The translations under genes were made by a program, and so were the position numbers. The notes under the pieces were generated by a model. It did not search any database, had not been told where the DNA came from, and was given only the letters and a program-made list of their open reading frames with translations. A stretch of 6,573 bases of DNA from Oligoflexia bacterium (GTDB lineage: Bacteria; Myxococcota_A; UBA796; UBA2385), in assembly GCA_013152105.1 (NCBI GenBank), contig JAADHA010000119.1:1-6573 (forward strand), written 5' to 3'. Each line of letters opens with the position of its first letter. The first letter of the stretch is position 1. Of the stretch, positions 1 to 5,095 are shown piece after piece.

Positions 1-113
1 GCCTCTGTGCAAGCTGCCACCTGCGACTGGTGCACGGTGGCTTCATGGCGGTGGAACGGGTCGGCGACGCCCACGTCTACCTGTACCCAGGGCGGGCGGT
101 GGTCGTGCGGTGA
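1..113 (+). CDS. C-terminal tail of an unidentified plus-strand protein (5' end outside window)
   Basis: The frame starting at base 3 is open from the window edge to a TGA at 111-113, giving 36 residues. They begin LCASCHLRLVHGG and end with LYPGRAVVVR. About 85% of codons end in G or C and the amino-acid mix is that of a folded domain, unlike the overlapping frames, which are rich in Arg, Ser and Trp. The CASCH segment fits both a CxxCH heme-attachment motif and half of a zinc-binding CxxC pair; with only 36 residues visible I cannot tell which, and chance is possible. The gene converges on the minus-strand operon that ends at 250. Bases 114-249 between them hold no gene or clear terminator that I can support. 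Confidence 0.55.
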   Translation, partial: LCASCHLRLVHGGFMAVERVGDAHVYLYPGRAVVVR

Positions 114-249
114 TGCGTCCGTCCAGTCGCGACAGACCGCGGGCGCGATGCGAGCGCCGAGGGGGTGCCGATGCTGCCCCTGCTGGGATGTCCGTCGGCG
201 CAGAACAGCGGTCGACATCAGGGTGGTCAAGGACTTGCGAGCACGTGCA

Positions 250-696
250 CTATCCACCCGCCACCGCCACCGTCCTGGCTCGCGCCCTGCGTCGCAGCCA
301 GTGGACCGCGTAGCTGACCACCCACAAGCAGCCGCTGACGCCGTGAACCCACGCCCAGGCCAGCCGCCAGTCGGCGTCTTCGCTGGTCTGCAGCGCAACC
401 CCCGACAGCACCATGGGCAGCAGCATCAGCACCAGGAGCGACCCGGAGCCGACCCGGAGCCCTCCTTGAAGCCGCATTCGAAGCAAGGCGTGGGTCTTCC
501 ACAAGATCCCGACCGAGAAGACCAACAGCGGCGCGACCAGGACGTGGCTGTGCTGGACCAGCGGCTGCCAGGGTGAATTGACCACGGCCCAGGGGTCTGC
601 TGGCTTCAACAAGGCGACCATCACCAGGTAGACCAGGCCGGTTCCTCCGACCAGGACATTGCTGAGGTGGTGAAAACACCGTTCGGCCGTAGTCAT
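250..696 (-). CDS. four-helix integral membrane protein, probable b-type cytochrome
   Basis: A 148-residue protein with four hydrophobic segments at about 15-30, 52-70, 83-103 and 111-134, and a basic C-terminal tail (WLRRRARARTV) that should lie in the cytoplasm. Histidines sit in or at the edge of the helices: H9, H10, H49, H51, H69, H118 and H132. H118 and H132 are 14 residues apart in helix 4, the spacing typical of two-heme b cytochromes, and H49/H51 with H69 in helix 2 could supply the partner ligands. The likely role is to move electrons across the inner membrane, from the quinone pool or a cytoplasmic donor, to the exported flavoprotein encoded just upstream. The ATG overlaps the previous stop as ATGA (693-696) and is preceded by AGGA at a 6-base gap, so translation is probably coupled. 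Family assignment rests on topology and His pattern only; a non-heme membrane anchor is the alternative. Confidence 0.8.
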   Translation of the reverse strand: MTTAERCFHHLSNVLVGGTGLVYLVMVALLKPADPWAVVNSPWQPLVQHSHVLVAPLLVFSVGILWKTHALLRMRLQGGLRVGSGSLLVLMLLPMVLSGVALQTSEDADWRLAWAWVHGVSGCLWVVSYAVHWLRRRARARTVAVAGG

Positions 697-1256
697 CGAC
701 CTTCCTGAAGCACCTGGTGCAAGGCCAGGGTGCGTCGAACGGCCGAGAGCGTGGCGTCACTGGACAGCGTGGCCCCGGTCACCCGCCGCAGCCCAGCCCT
801 CTTGTAGGACAGAGCATCACCAAGCACAAAGCTGGTGAATTGCCCGTAGAACCCGGCCGGGGGCCGATACTCCTCCGGCTCGCCAAAGGACAGCACCTCG
901 ACCCGATCGATGGCGTCGTCGGGACCGACCACGATCAACAGCGTCTCGGGCAGGGTCCGTACCCGGTGCGTGTCGAAGTAGGCAGTCCCAGCCAAGACGC
1001 CATCGCACACGCCACGATAGGCATGCACGATGGCACTGTTCAGATCGGCACTGTCCAGATCGGCACCGGCCAGTTCGGCGGCGGCCTTACGCTGCCCCTC
1101 GGTCAGGTAGACCGTGTGTTGATCCACGGTGCAGCCGGGAAATGCCAGAGCCAGCGCGTCGCTGGTCGTCAGGGTGACCTTGGCCTGGGCCTTGGAACTC
1201 GCGATGGCAACGAGCGCCAGCGCGCCCACGACCAAGTGGCTTGTTCGGCGTGTCAT
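693..1256 (-). CDS. exported FMN-binding domain protein, predicted covalent flavinylation at Thr163
   Basis: A 187-residue protein with a Sec-type signal peptide (basic MTRR, hydrophobic core about 8-20, likely cleavage after AQA near 25). The C-terminal part, about 103-183, reads as an FMN_bind domain of the NqrC/RnfG type: a hydrophobic strand (ETLLIVV), the FGEPEEY segment at 124-130, GFYGQF at 135-140, then VTGATLSS at 159-166 followed by a helix. Thr163 in TGAT (codon at 768-770) corresponds to the threonine that ApbE esterifies with FMN. The Asp usually found three residues before the Ser/Thr is Arg157 here. Cys42 and Cys84 could form a disulfide in the oxidising periplasm. The ADLDSADLNSA stretch resembles a pentapeptide repeat but is too short to count. 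The probable role is a periplasmic one-FMN electron carrier. It overlaps apbE upstream and the membrane protein downstream by ATGA; GGAG lies 7 bases before the ATG. Confidence 0.88.
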   Translation of the reverse strand: MTRRTSHLVVGALALVAIASSKAQAKVTLTTSDALALAFPGCTVDQHTVYLTEGQRKAAAELAGADLDSADLNSAIVHAYRGVCDGVLAGTAYFDTHRVRTLPETLLIVVGPDDAIDRVEVLSFGEPEEYRPPAGFYGQFTSFVLGDALSYKRAGLRRVTGATLSSDATLSAVRRTLALHQVLQEGR

Positions 1257-2193
1257 CGAGCGTCTCCAAGAGGGGCCGAGCCGGGTTCAGAGGTGCGAAT
1301 GGAGGGGCCACCTGGCCCATTCTGGACGACGACGACATCGACCCCTTCCAGGTCATGGCCCAGCGCCAGGGCGCGCTGCGGCCCCAGCACGTACAGGCCG
1401 GTCGACAGACAATCTGCGACGGCCGCCGACTCCGTGATCACCGTGATCGTGCCGAAGTCCGGGGCGACCTCTCCGGTGCGAGGATCGAGCAGATGACCCG
1501 GCTGTTCGCCCTGCCCCGATGTCGCCGCCGAGGCGTCCCGCAGCCACAGCGCGCCCACCCCACTCTGGCGATCCGCCGGGTCGGCGATGCTCAGCGGGAT
1601 CGCGGCCCCTCGGACCGCAAGCTGCCCACCCAGGTTCAAGATGACATCGGTGGCACCCGCTGCCTGGGCCGCGTCCAGGCCCGCGTCCAGCGCCACACCC
1701 TTGCCGAAGCCCCCCGCGTCCAGCTGAGCCGGCGCGCCCGCTGGCCGTCCAGCTCGATGCCGGCCCAGCCGGAATGTTCTAGCGCCGCTAGAATCGACTG
1801 CTCAGACCCTGATGGCGCGACGGTCCGTAGCCCCCGTGCTTCCACGAGCGGGCCGAGCACCGGGTCGAAGGCACCCCCGGTCTGCGCGCTACACCAGCGC
1901 GCACGGTCCAGGTCCGCCGCCAGCTCGGGGGAGAGACCTTGCCAGACCCCCACGGGTGCGGTGTTGAGGGCGGACAGTTCGCTGTCCGGTCTCCAGCTCG
2001 ACAGGCGCCGGTCGGTGGCCTCGACCGCACGGACCGCCGCCTCGGAGGCAGCCAGCGCTTGCCGACGGTCAGCGGCCGTCACCGAGACATCGAGCCAGGT
2101 CCCCATGCTCGTCAAGCGTCGCTGCACCGTCTCCGTCGCGTGAGCGACGGGCAGCACGCCCAGGGTCCAAGCAAGGAGAGGCACGGCCATCAT
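1253..2193 (-). pseudogene. apbE: ApbE, FAD:protein FMN transferase, interrupted by a frameshift
   Basis: ApbE transfers FMN from FAD onto a Ser/Thr of exported flavoproteins, using Mg2+. The N-terminal frame begins at ATG 2193-2191, sharing its A with the porin stop (TGATG). It shows a hydrophobic export signal ending VAHA, MGT at residues 30-32, a SSWRPDSELSALN segment and GGAFDPVLGPLV. After IELDGQ (about 1741-1758) this frame loses family character and stops at 1636. The rest of the family signature appears in another frame: LDAGGFGKGVALD (1685-1723), HLLDPRTG (1472-1495) and ADCLSTG (1397-1417), the last carrying the Asp and Thr known to bind the metal, ending at TGA 1253-1255. The shift lies between about 1727 and 1746, and the total length of 941 bases is one short of a multiple of three. 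The restored protein would be about 313 residues, a normal family size. No slippery heptamer is evident, so mutation or sequence error is likelier than programmed frameshifting. The neighbouring FMN-binding protein is its obvious substrate. Confidence 0.9.
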
Positions 2194-3500
2194 CAAAAGA
2201 TGAAGGCCAGACCGGCATCGATCTGGTCGACCCCTGTCCGGGCCTGGTTGGTGTTGCGCTGGTAGTCGGCCTTGATCGAGATCTGCGACTGAGGTTTCCA
2301 GGCGAGCCCGGCGGTGAGCACGGTCCGCGCCTGGGACGGGCTGGACTGGTAGCCATCGGGGACGGCGAGCTGCGTGTCGAGGATCTCGAAGCGGACGGTC
2401 GGCTCCAGCGCCTGGCGTTCGACCCCCAAGGGGCCAAGAACATCGTAGCCAACCGATATGTAGCCCCCGGCCAGCGCCTGACCCACAGAGTCCGCGCCGC
2501 TGAGGCCCAGCGCCTGGTCGAGCGCCGCGACATCGCCCAAGGTCGCGCCCGCGAAGAGCCCCCTCAGGCTCAGCCCGGCGACGTCCACCGTCACGTGCCC
2601 CTCGTAGACCAGGGTGCTCACCTGCACGGGATCACCGGTGCTGGGGTCCAACTGCCCCTGCCCAGCGCCGCCGTACAGTCCCGACCCTCCCACGACCATG
2701 CCAGACACGGGCTCGATGTCCACCCGCAAGACGCCCGCGAAGCTCTCGGCCCTGGCTTCGGAGCCGCCCTGGCGCCCACCTCGGAGCCCCGCGGCTGTAA
2801 AGCCCATCGCGTCCATGCCGTTCATCAGGTAGCCGCGGTAGCTGACCGGGCCAGCCTCACCGTAGACCCCCAGCCCCAGCTCGCTCCAGGTCGTGGGGAG
2901 CAGGACGCGCTCGACCTGCGGCCGCAAGACGCTGGCAAAGGTGGTTGGCTCGTGTTGTTCGTTGGTGATGCCCATGGGCACCAGCAAGAGCCCCGCCCGT
3001 GCGCCCAGGGCCGGCGCGGCCCGGTAGTCGAGGAAGGCGAATTCCACCGACAGCTCGTCGCCGTGCTCAAACTCGATCTCGCTGTTGAGAACCCAGCGAT
3101 CATCGAACTTGTAGCCCGCGTACAGCACCAGCCGGGTCGCGTCCAGCGTCGCAAAGGCGCCGCTGCTTGCACCGTCCTGCCTTGTGAGGGCCGGGTTCAG
3201 ATAGGCGAGCTCACCGTAGCCCCCCAGGGAGACGCCGCGAGAAGCCCGGTAGACCTTCGACGCGGCCGGTCCCATGCCGTTGACGGATTGGTCGGCCTCG
3301 GCCGCAGCCTCGCCGATCGCCAAGCGCTCCAAGGCCCCCGCGACGATGTCGATTCGACGGGCCAGCTCACCGCCATCGGGGTCGGGCCCAGAGGATGACT
3401 CTGAGGAGGGCTCTGAGGAGGGCTGAGGCGAGGGCTCGGCGGCCCTTGCCGCACCTGTGGCTACAGCCAGCGCGATCGCCAGGGTCCAGGATGTGCGCAC
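2193..3500 (-). CDS. outer-membrane porin-like beta-barrel protein
   Basis: 435 residues starting at GTG 3500-3498. This start is chosen because AAGGAG (3512-3507) sits 6 bases upstream and because the protein then opens with a Sec signal peptide (RTSWTLAIALAVATGAARA, cleavage near 20). Longer frames up to 3638 would run through the promoter and operator. A Pro/Ser/Glu-rich linker follows (about 22-44), then a short helix with heptad-like hydrophobics (46-62), then a barrel from about 90 with alternating aromatic and Gly residues: GGYGELAYL, EIEFEHG (141-147), VEFAFLDY, GLLLVPMGITNEQHEP (170-185) and a YRGYLMNG strand. It ends GLAFIF, a C-terminal phenylalanine typical of BAM-inserted barrels. 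The SEIEFEHG / PMG..NE.HEP pattern is shared with porins often annotated phosphate-selective or simply 'porin'; the substrate cannot be read from it. As first gene of a Fur-box operon it may admit an iron species or chelate, which is inference. Confidence 0.88.
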   Translation of the reverse strand: MRTSWTLAIALAVATGAARAAEPSPQPSSEPSSESSSGPDPDGGELARRIDIVAGALERLAIGEAAAEADQSVNGMGPAASKVYRASRGVSLGGYGELAYLNPALTRQDGASSGAFATLDATRLVLYAGYKFDDRWVLNSEIEFEHGDELSVEFAFLDYRAAPALGARAGLLLVPMGITNEQHEPTTFASVLRPQVERVLLPTTWSELGLGVYGEAGPVSYRGYLMNGMDAMGFTAAGLRGGRQGGSEARAESFAGVLRVDIEPVSGMVVGGSGLYGGAGQGQLDPSTGDPVQVSTLVYEGHVTVDVAGLSLRGLFAGATLGDVAALDQALGLSGADSVGQALAGGYISVGYDVLGPLGVERQALEPTVRFEILDTQLAVPDGYQSSPSQARTVLTAGLAWKPQSQISIKADYQRNTNQARTGVDQIDAGLAFIF

Positions 3501-3506
3501 GTTCAA

Positions 3507-3512
3507 CTCCTT
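3507..3512 (-). promoter_or_regulatory. Shine-Dalgarno AAGGAG that fixes the porin start at GTG 3500
   Basis: On the minus strand AAGGAG is followed by TTGAAC and then GTG. This is the best ribosome binding site in the window, and it selects a GTG start directly in front of a good signal peptide. Confidence 0.85.
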
Positions 3513-3522
3513 GTGCTGGTTT

Positions 3523-3537
3523 TGATATTGATTATCA
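3523..3537 (-). promoter_or_regulatory. Fur-box-like operator upstream of the porin-apbE-FMN_bind-cytochrome operon
   Basis: The minus strand reads TGATAATCAATATCA. Against the 7-1-7 Fur consensus TGATAATNATTATCA it differs at one of the 14 specified bases and lies in an AT-rich island inside very GC-rich DNA. It is placed between the predicted -10 element and the porin ribosome binding site, where bound Fur would block initiation or early elongation. By established Fur logic this means repression in iron-replete cells. The match is read by eye; a related Fur-family regulator such as Zur or Mur is a possible alternative. Confidence 0.7.
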
Positions 3538-3551
3538 GTTTCAGCTTGCGG

Positions 3552-3580
3552 AGGATAATTGCGGATCCCTGCTGCGTCAA
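3552..3580 (-). promoter_or_regulatory. sigma70-type promoter for the porin operon
   Basis: On the minus strand TTGACG (3580-3575; 5 of 6 to TTGACA) is followed after exactly 17 bases by TATCCT (3557-3552; 4 of 6 to TATAAT). Transcription would begin near 3545, placing the Fur-like box at about +8 to +22. The spacing is ideal; the -10 is imperfect. Confidence 0.55.
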
Positions 3581-3600
3581 CAAGTCCCACCCCGTCCTTG

Positions 3601-3657
3601 AAAAAAAAAAGCCACCCCAACGCAACACGGACGACCATGTGGGTCGCCCGTGTGCGT
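3601..3657 (-). terminator. large hairpin followed by a ten-T tract, possible terminator
   Basis: On the minus strand a 12-bp stem (3653-3642 with 3636-3625) closes a 5-base loop and is extended by 4 bp (3657-3654 with 3623-3620) past one bulged base. The only imperfect pair in the inner stem is G.U in minus-strand RNA but A.C in plus-strand RNA, so the structure favours minus-strand transcription. A run of ten T follows (3610-3601), nine bases beyond the stem base, farther than in a textbook intrinsic terminator. It would end transcripts arriving from the GNAT gene and insulate the porin promoter just below it. Confidence 0.5.
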
Positions 3658-3686
3658 CATATTCGAGTTGGTCAGGCGGCCTCTAC

Positions 3687-3747
3687 GAGGTGCGGAACAC
3701 CTCAACCAAGCGGAGACTGCTTCCAGGGCATATGCCGCACTTGCGGC
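3687..3747. repeat. two short perfect inverted repeats
   Basis: GAGGTG-CGGAA-CACCTC (3687-3703) is a 6-bp stem with a 5-base loop. GCCGC-ACTT-GCGGC (3734-3747) is a 5-bp stem with a 4-base loop. Neither is followed by a T-run on either strand. They lie in series with the larger hairpin at 3620-3657, so a minus-strand transcript would carry three stem-loops in about 130 bases before the U-tract. Confidence 0.5.
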
Positions 3748-3935
3748 GGTGGCCGGTCAGAGGGGCACTCAGTCAGAGAGAGATTGAGATTGAGCCCGTG
3801 ACTGCGACCGGTTTTGTCAACCCCGTCCCGCTTGGCGGTCGGCCAGTGTTTCACGACCCGGCGGATCTTCAGCCATTCAGCCCCTCCGTCCGTTGAAGGT
3901 GTTGATAGCCTACGCCCCGTGTCCACATGCGTCAA
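3702..3935 (-). CDS. possible small or remnant ORF, 77 codons, no recognised family
   Basis: The frame starts MTHVDTGRRLS and ends VRHMPWKQSPLG. Its middle part (EWLKIRRVVKHWPTAKRDG, about 3816-3872) uses mostly G/C-ending codons and has a basic, Trp-containing composition such as occurs in DNA-binding or transposase fragments. The flanks do not show the same codon bias, and no convincing ribosome binding site precedes the ATG. It could be the relic of a mobile-element gene, or chance. I do not recognise it. Confidence 0.15.
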   Translation of the reverse strand: MTHVDTGRRLSTPSTDGGAEWLKIRRVVKHWPTAKRDGVDKTGRSHGLNLNLSLTECPSDRPPPQVRHMPWKQSPLG

Positions 3936-3974
3936 GCCCGAAAGTGGGTCACGGAAGGTCTCGCCCCGGCTGCT

Positions 3975-5006
3975 TCAGATATCGCGAATATCGACGTAGA
4001 GATGGCCGACCGGGGGCAAGACGCCGACGTCTCGCCTGGCGTAGAGGTGGTAGCGGATCTCGGGCGCGAAGTAGCTGGGCAGCTCGGCCCGAAACACGTC
4101 GAGGAGGGGGTCTCCAGACTCGAGGATGAGGTAGCAGCAGTCGATGCCAGCCATCCTGGCCTCGGTCAACGCGTGCCGAAGCAGAGAGCGCGCCAGGGCC
4201 TGCGTGGTCGCATGCACGTCAAAGAGGTACCAGCAGCGCAGGTCCTCGCCAGCTTGAGGAAAAGACGGCAGCCGCAGGCGTGCCAGAGGACCCCAGTGGG
4301 CCAGCCGGGACAAGGCCGCCATTCCGCCGGGGAGGCCCTCAACGACTTCGCGGACCAGGGTGTGGTTGTCCCAGGCCGAGCATCCCGCCAGATCGTCGTC
4401 GTCCTCGACCAACCAGCTACCGACGTGACCGTCCAAGCGACCGCCGACCTGCGGGTTGCTGTAGAAGTCGAAGGGGGGACGCGCTTCAAGGTTCGACTGG
4501 TGGACCTCTGCCAGCGTGGCCGGGCGAACCGTAGCCCCAACCGGAGCGTCCAGCGCCGTCGAGGCCACCAGGTATTGGTAGGCGCCGACTGGCTCGACAC
4601 CGTAGAGCCCCGCCATCGCTTCGGCCGCCCCGGCGTCATCCATCACGTAGCTGTAGCGCAGCCTGGCCTTGTCCCGAGTCAGGTCCGCGATGGCCCGGTT
4701 GAGCTTCTGAGCCACGCCCCTGCGCCGGTGGTCGGGGTGCACCCGGAGGTCAAAGTAGAAGGCGGCCCGTTCCCAGGCCCCATGAATCCGGACATCCTTG
4801 AGCCCCACGGCGACCAGACCGACCAACTCGCCGCCGTCTCGCGCGACCAGGATCTGGTGTTCGTCGAAGCTCTGGGCGCGAGAGGCAAAGGTCGTGCGGC
4901 GAAAGGAACGAACGAAGCCGTCCCCCTGCACCATTCGCCGCTCGAGCTCGCGCGCCTGGGCGTCGTCAGCGGCGGTGTAGGGACGAATGTCCAGTGCAGG
5001 GCACAT
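3975..5006 (-). CDS. two-domain GNAT-family acetyltransferase-like protein
   Basis: 343 residues. Residues about 5-148 form a GNAT domain: an N-terminal IRPYTAADDAQA strand-helix, the central strands ILVARDGGELVGLVAVGL (52-69) and FYFDLRVHPDHRRRGVAQKL (83-102). RRRGVA at 94-99 matches the (Q/R)-x-x-G-x-(G/A) loop that binds the acetyl-CoA pyrophosphate. This is followed by a YSYVMDDAGAAEAMAGLYGVEPVGAY segment like the distal GNAT helix and strand. The C-terminal half (about 157-343) looks like a second, degenerate GNAT fold with no clear CoA loop. The arrangement resembles HLS1-like and other tandem GNAT proteins. The acceptor substrate is unknown. GGAG (5015-5012) lies 5 bases before the ATG. 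It begins 90 bases after the propeller gene on the same strand, so read-through is possible. No export signal: cytoplasmic. Confidence 0.85.
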   Translation of the reverse strand: MCPALDIRPYTAADDAQARELERRMVQGDGFVRSFRRTTFASRAQSFDEHQILVARDGGELVGLVAVGLKDVRIHGAWERAAFYFDLRVHPDHRRRGVAQKLNRAIADLTRDKARLRYSYVMDDAGAAEAMAGLYGVEPVGAYQYLVASTALDAPVGATVRPATLAEVHQSNLEARPPFDFYSNPQVGGRLDGHVGSWLVEDDDDLAGCSAWDNHTLVREVVEGLPGGMAALSRLAHWGPLARLRLPSFPQAGEDLRCWYLFDVHATTQALARSLLRHALTEARMAGIDCCYLILESGDPLLDVFRAELPSYFAPEIRYHLYARRDVGVLPPVGHLYVDIRDI

Positions 5007-5079
5007 CCGGGCTCCAGCGGTGAGTCCACAGACAGCCTATCCCAAGCAAGCCCAAGCCTGGTGCGCTAGCACGCCGCAG

Positions 5080-5092
5080 CCAGCCGGGCTGG
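5080..5092. repeat. short GC-rich inverted repeat just after the propeller-gene stop
   Basis: CCAGC-CGG-GCTGG is a perfect 5-bp stem with a 3-base loop, starting 3 bases past the TAA on the minus strand. No T-run follows, so it is at most a weak or Rho-assisted end signal. Confidence 0.3.
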
Positions 5093-5095
5093 AGC

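Larger units (their letters stand above)
3611..3974. other. intergenic stretch between GNAT gene and porin control region
   Basis: There is no gene here I can defend strongly. Going down the minus strand from the GNAT stop it holds a 77-codon open frame of doubtful status (3702-3935), a short pyrimidine-rich microrepeat (CTCAATCTCAATCTCTCTCT, about 3777-3796), two small perfect hairpins (3734-3747, 3687-3703) and the large hairpin with T-tract. I saw no tRNA, rRNA or recognisable riboswitch core. Confidence 0.6.

Noticed and set aside
110..313. 67-codon plus-strand frame beginning at the stop of the edge gene (TGATG)
   Set aside because: The overlap looked like translational coupling, but the product is Arg/Ser-rich without domain character, and its end runs into the antisense of the membrane protein.
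1031..1080. ADLDSADLNSA segment of the FMN-binding protein as a pentapeptide-repeat domain
   Set aside because: Only about two units, far below what a right-handed beta-helix needs. Its matching short DNA repeats follow from the codons.
1710..1715. Run of six C (six G on the minus strand) as the cause of the apbE frameshift or a slippery site
   Set aside because: The GGFGKG motif reads correctly through this run in the downstream frame, and LDA just before it is already in that frame, so the shift must lie upstream, between 1727 and 1746.
1241..2143. 300-residue plus-strand open frame across the broken apbE
   Set aside because: Arg/Ser/Pro-rich antisense shadow. The minus strand carries the ApbE motifs in two frames.
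2194..2196. TTG as the apbE start, one codon before the ATG
   Set aside because: ATG 2193 overlaps the porin stop as TGATG, a normal coupled start. TTG adds one residue and no ribosome binding site.
3501..3638. Upstream extension of the porin frame starting MVVRVALGWLFFFKDG
   Set aside because: The extension reads through the T-tract, promoter and Fur-like box and has no ribosome binding site. GTG 3500 has AAGGAG at a good distance and starts a signal peptide.
3927..5069. 380-residue plus-strand open frame over the GNAT gene
   Set aside because: It is the antisense shadow of a well-supported GNAT protein in high-GC DNA. Its translation has no domain-like pattern, while the minus-strand frame has clear motifs.
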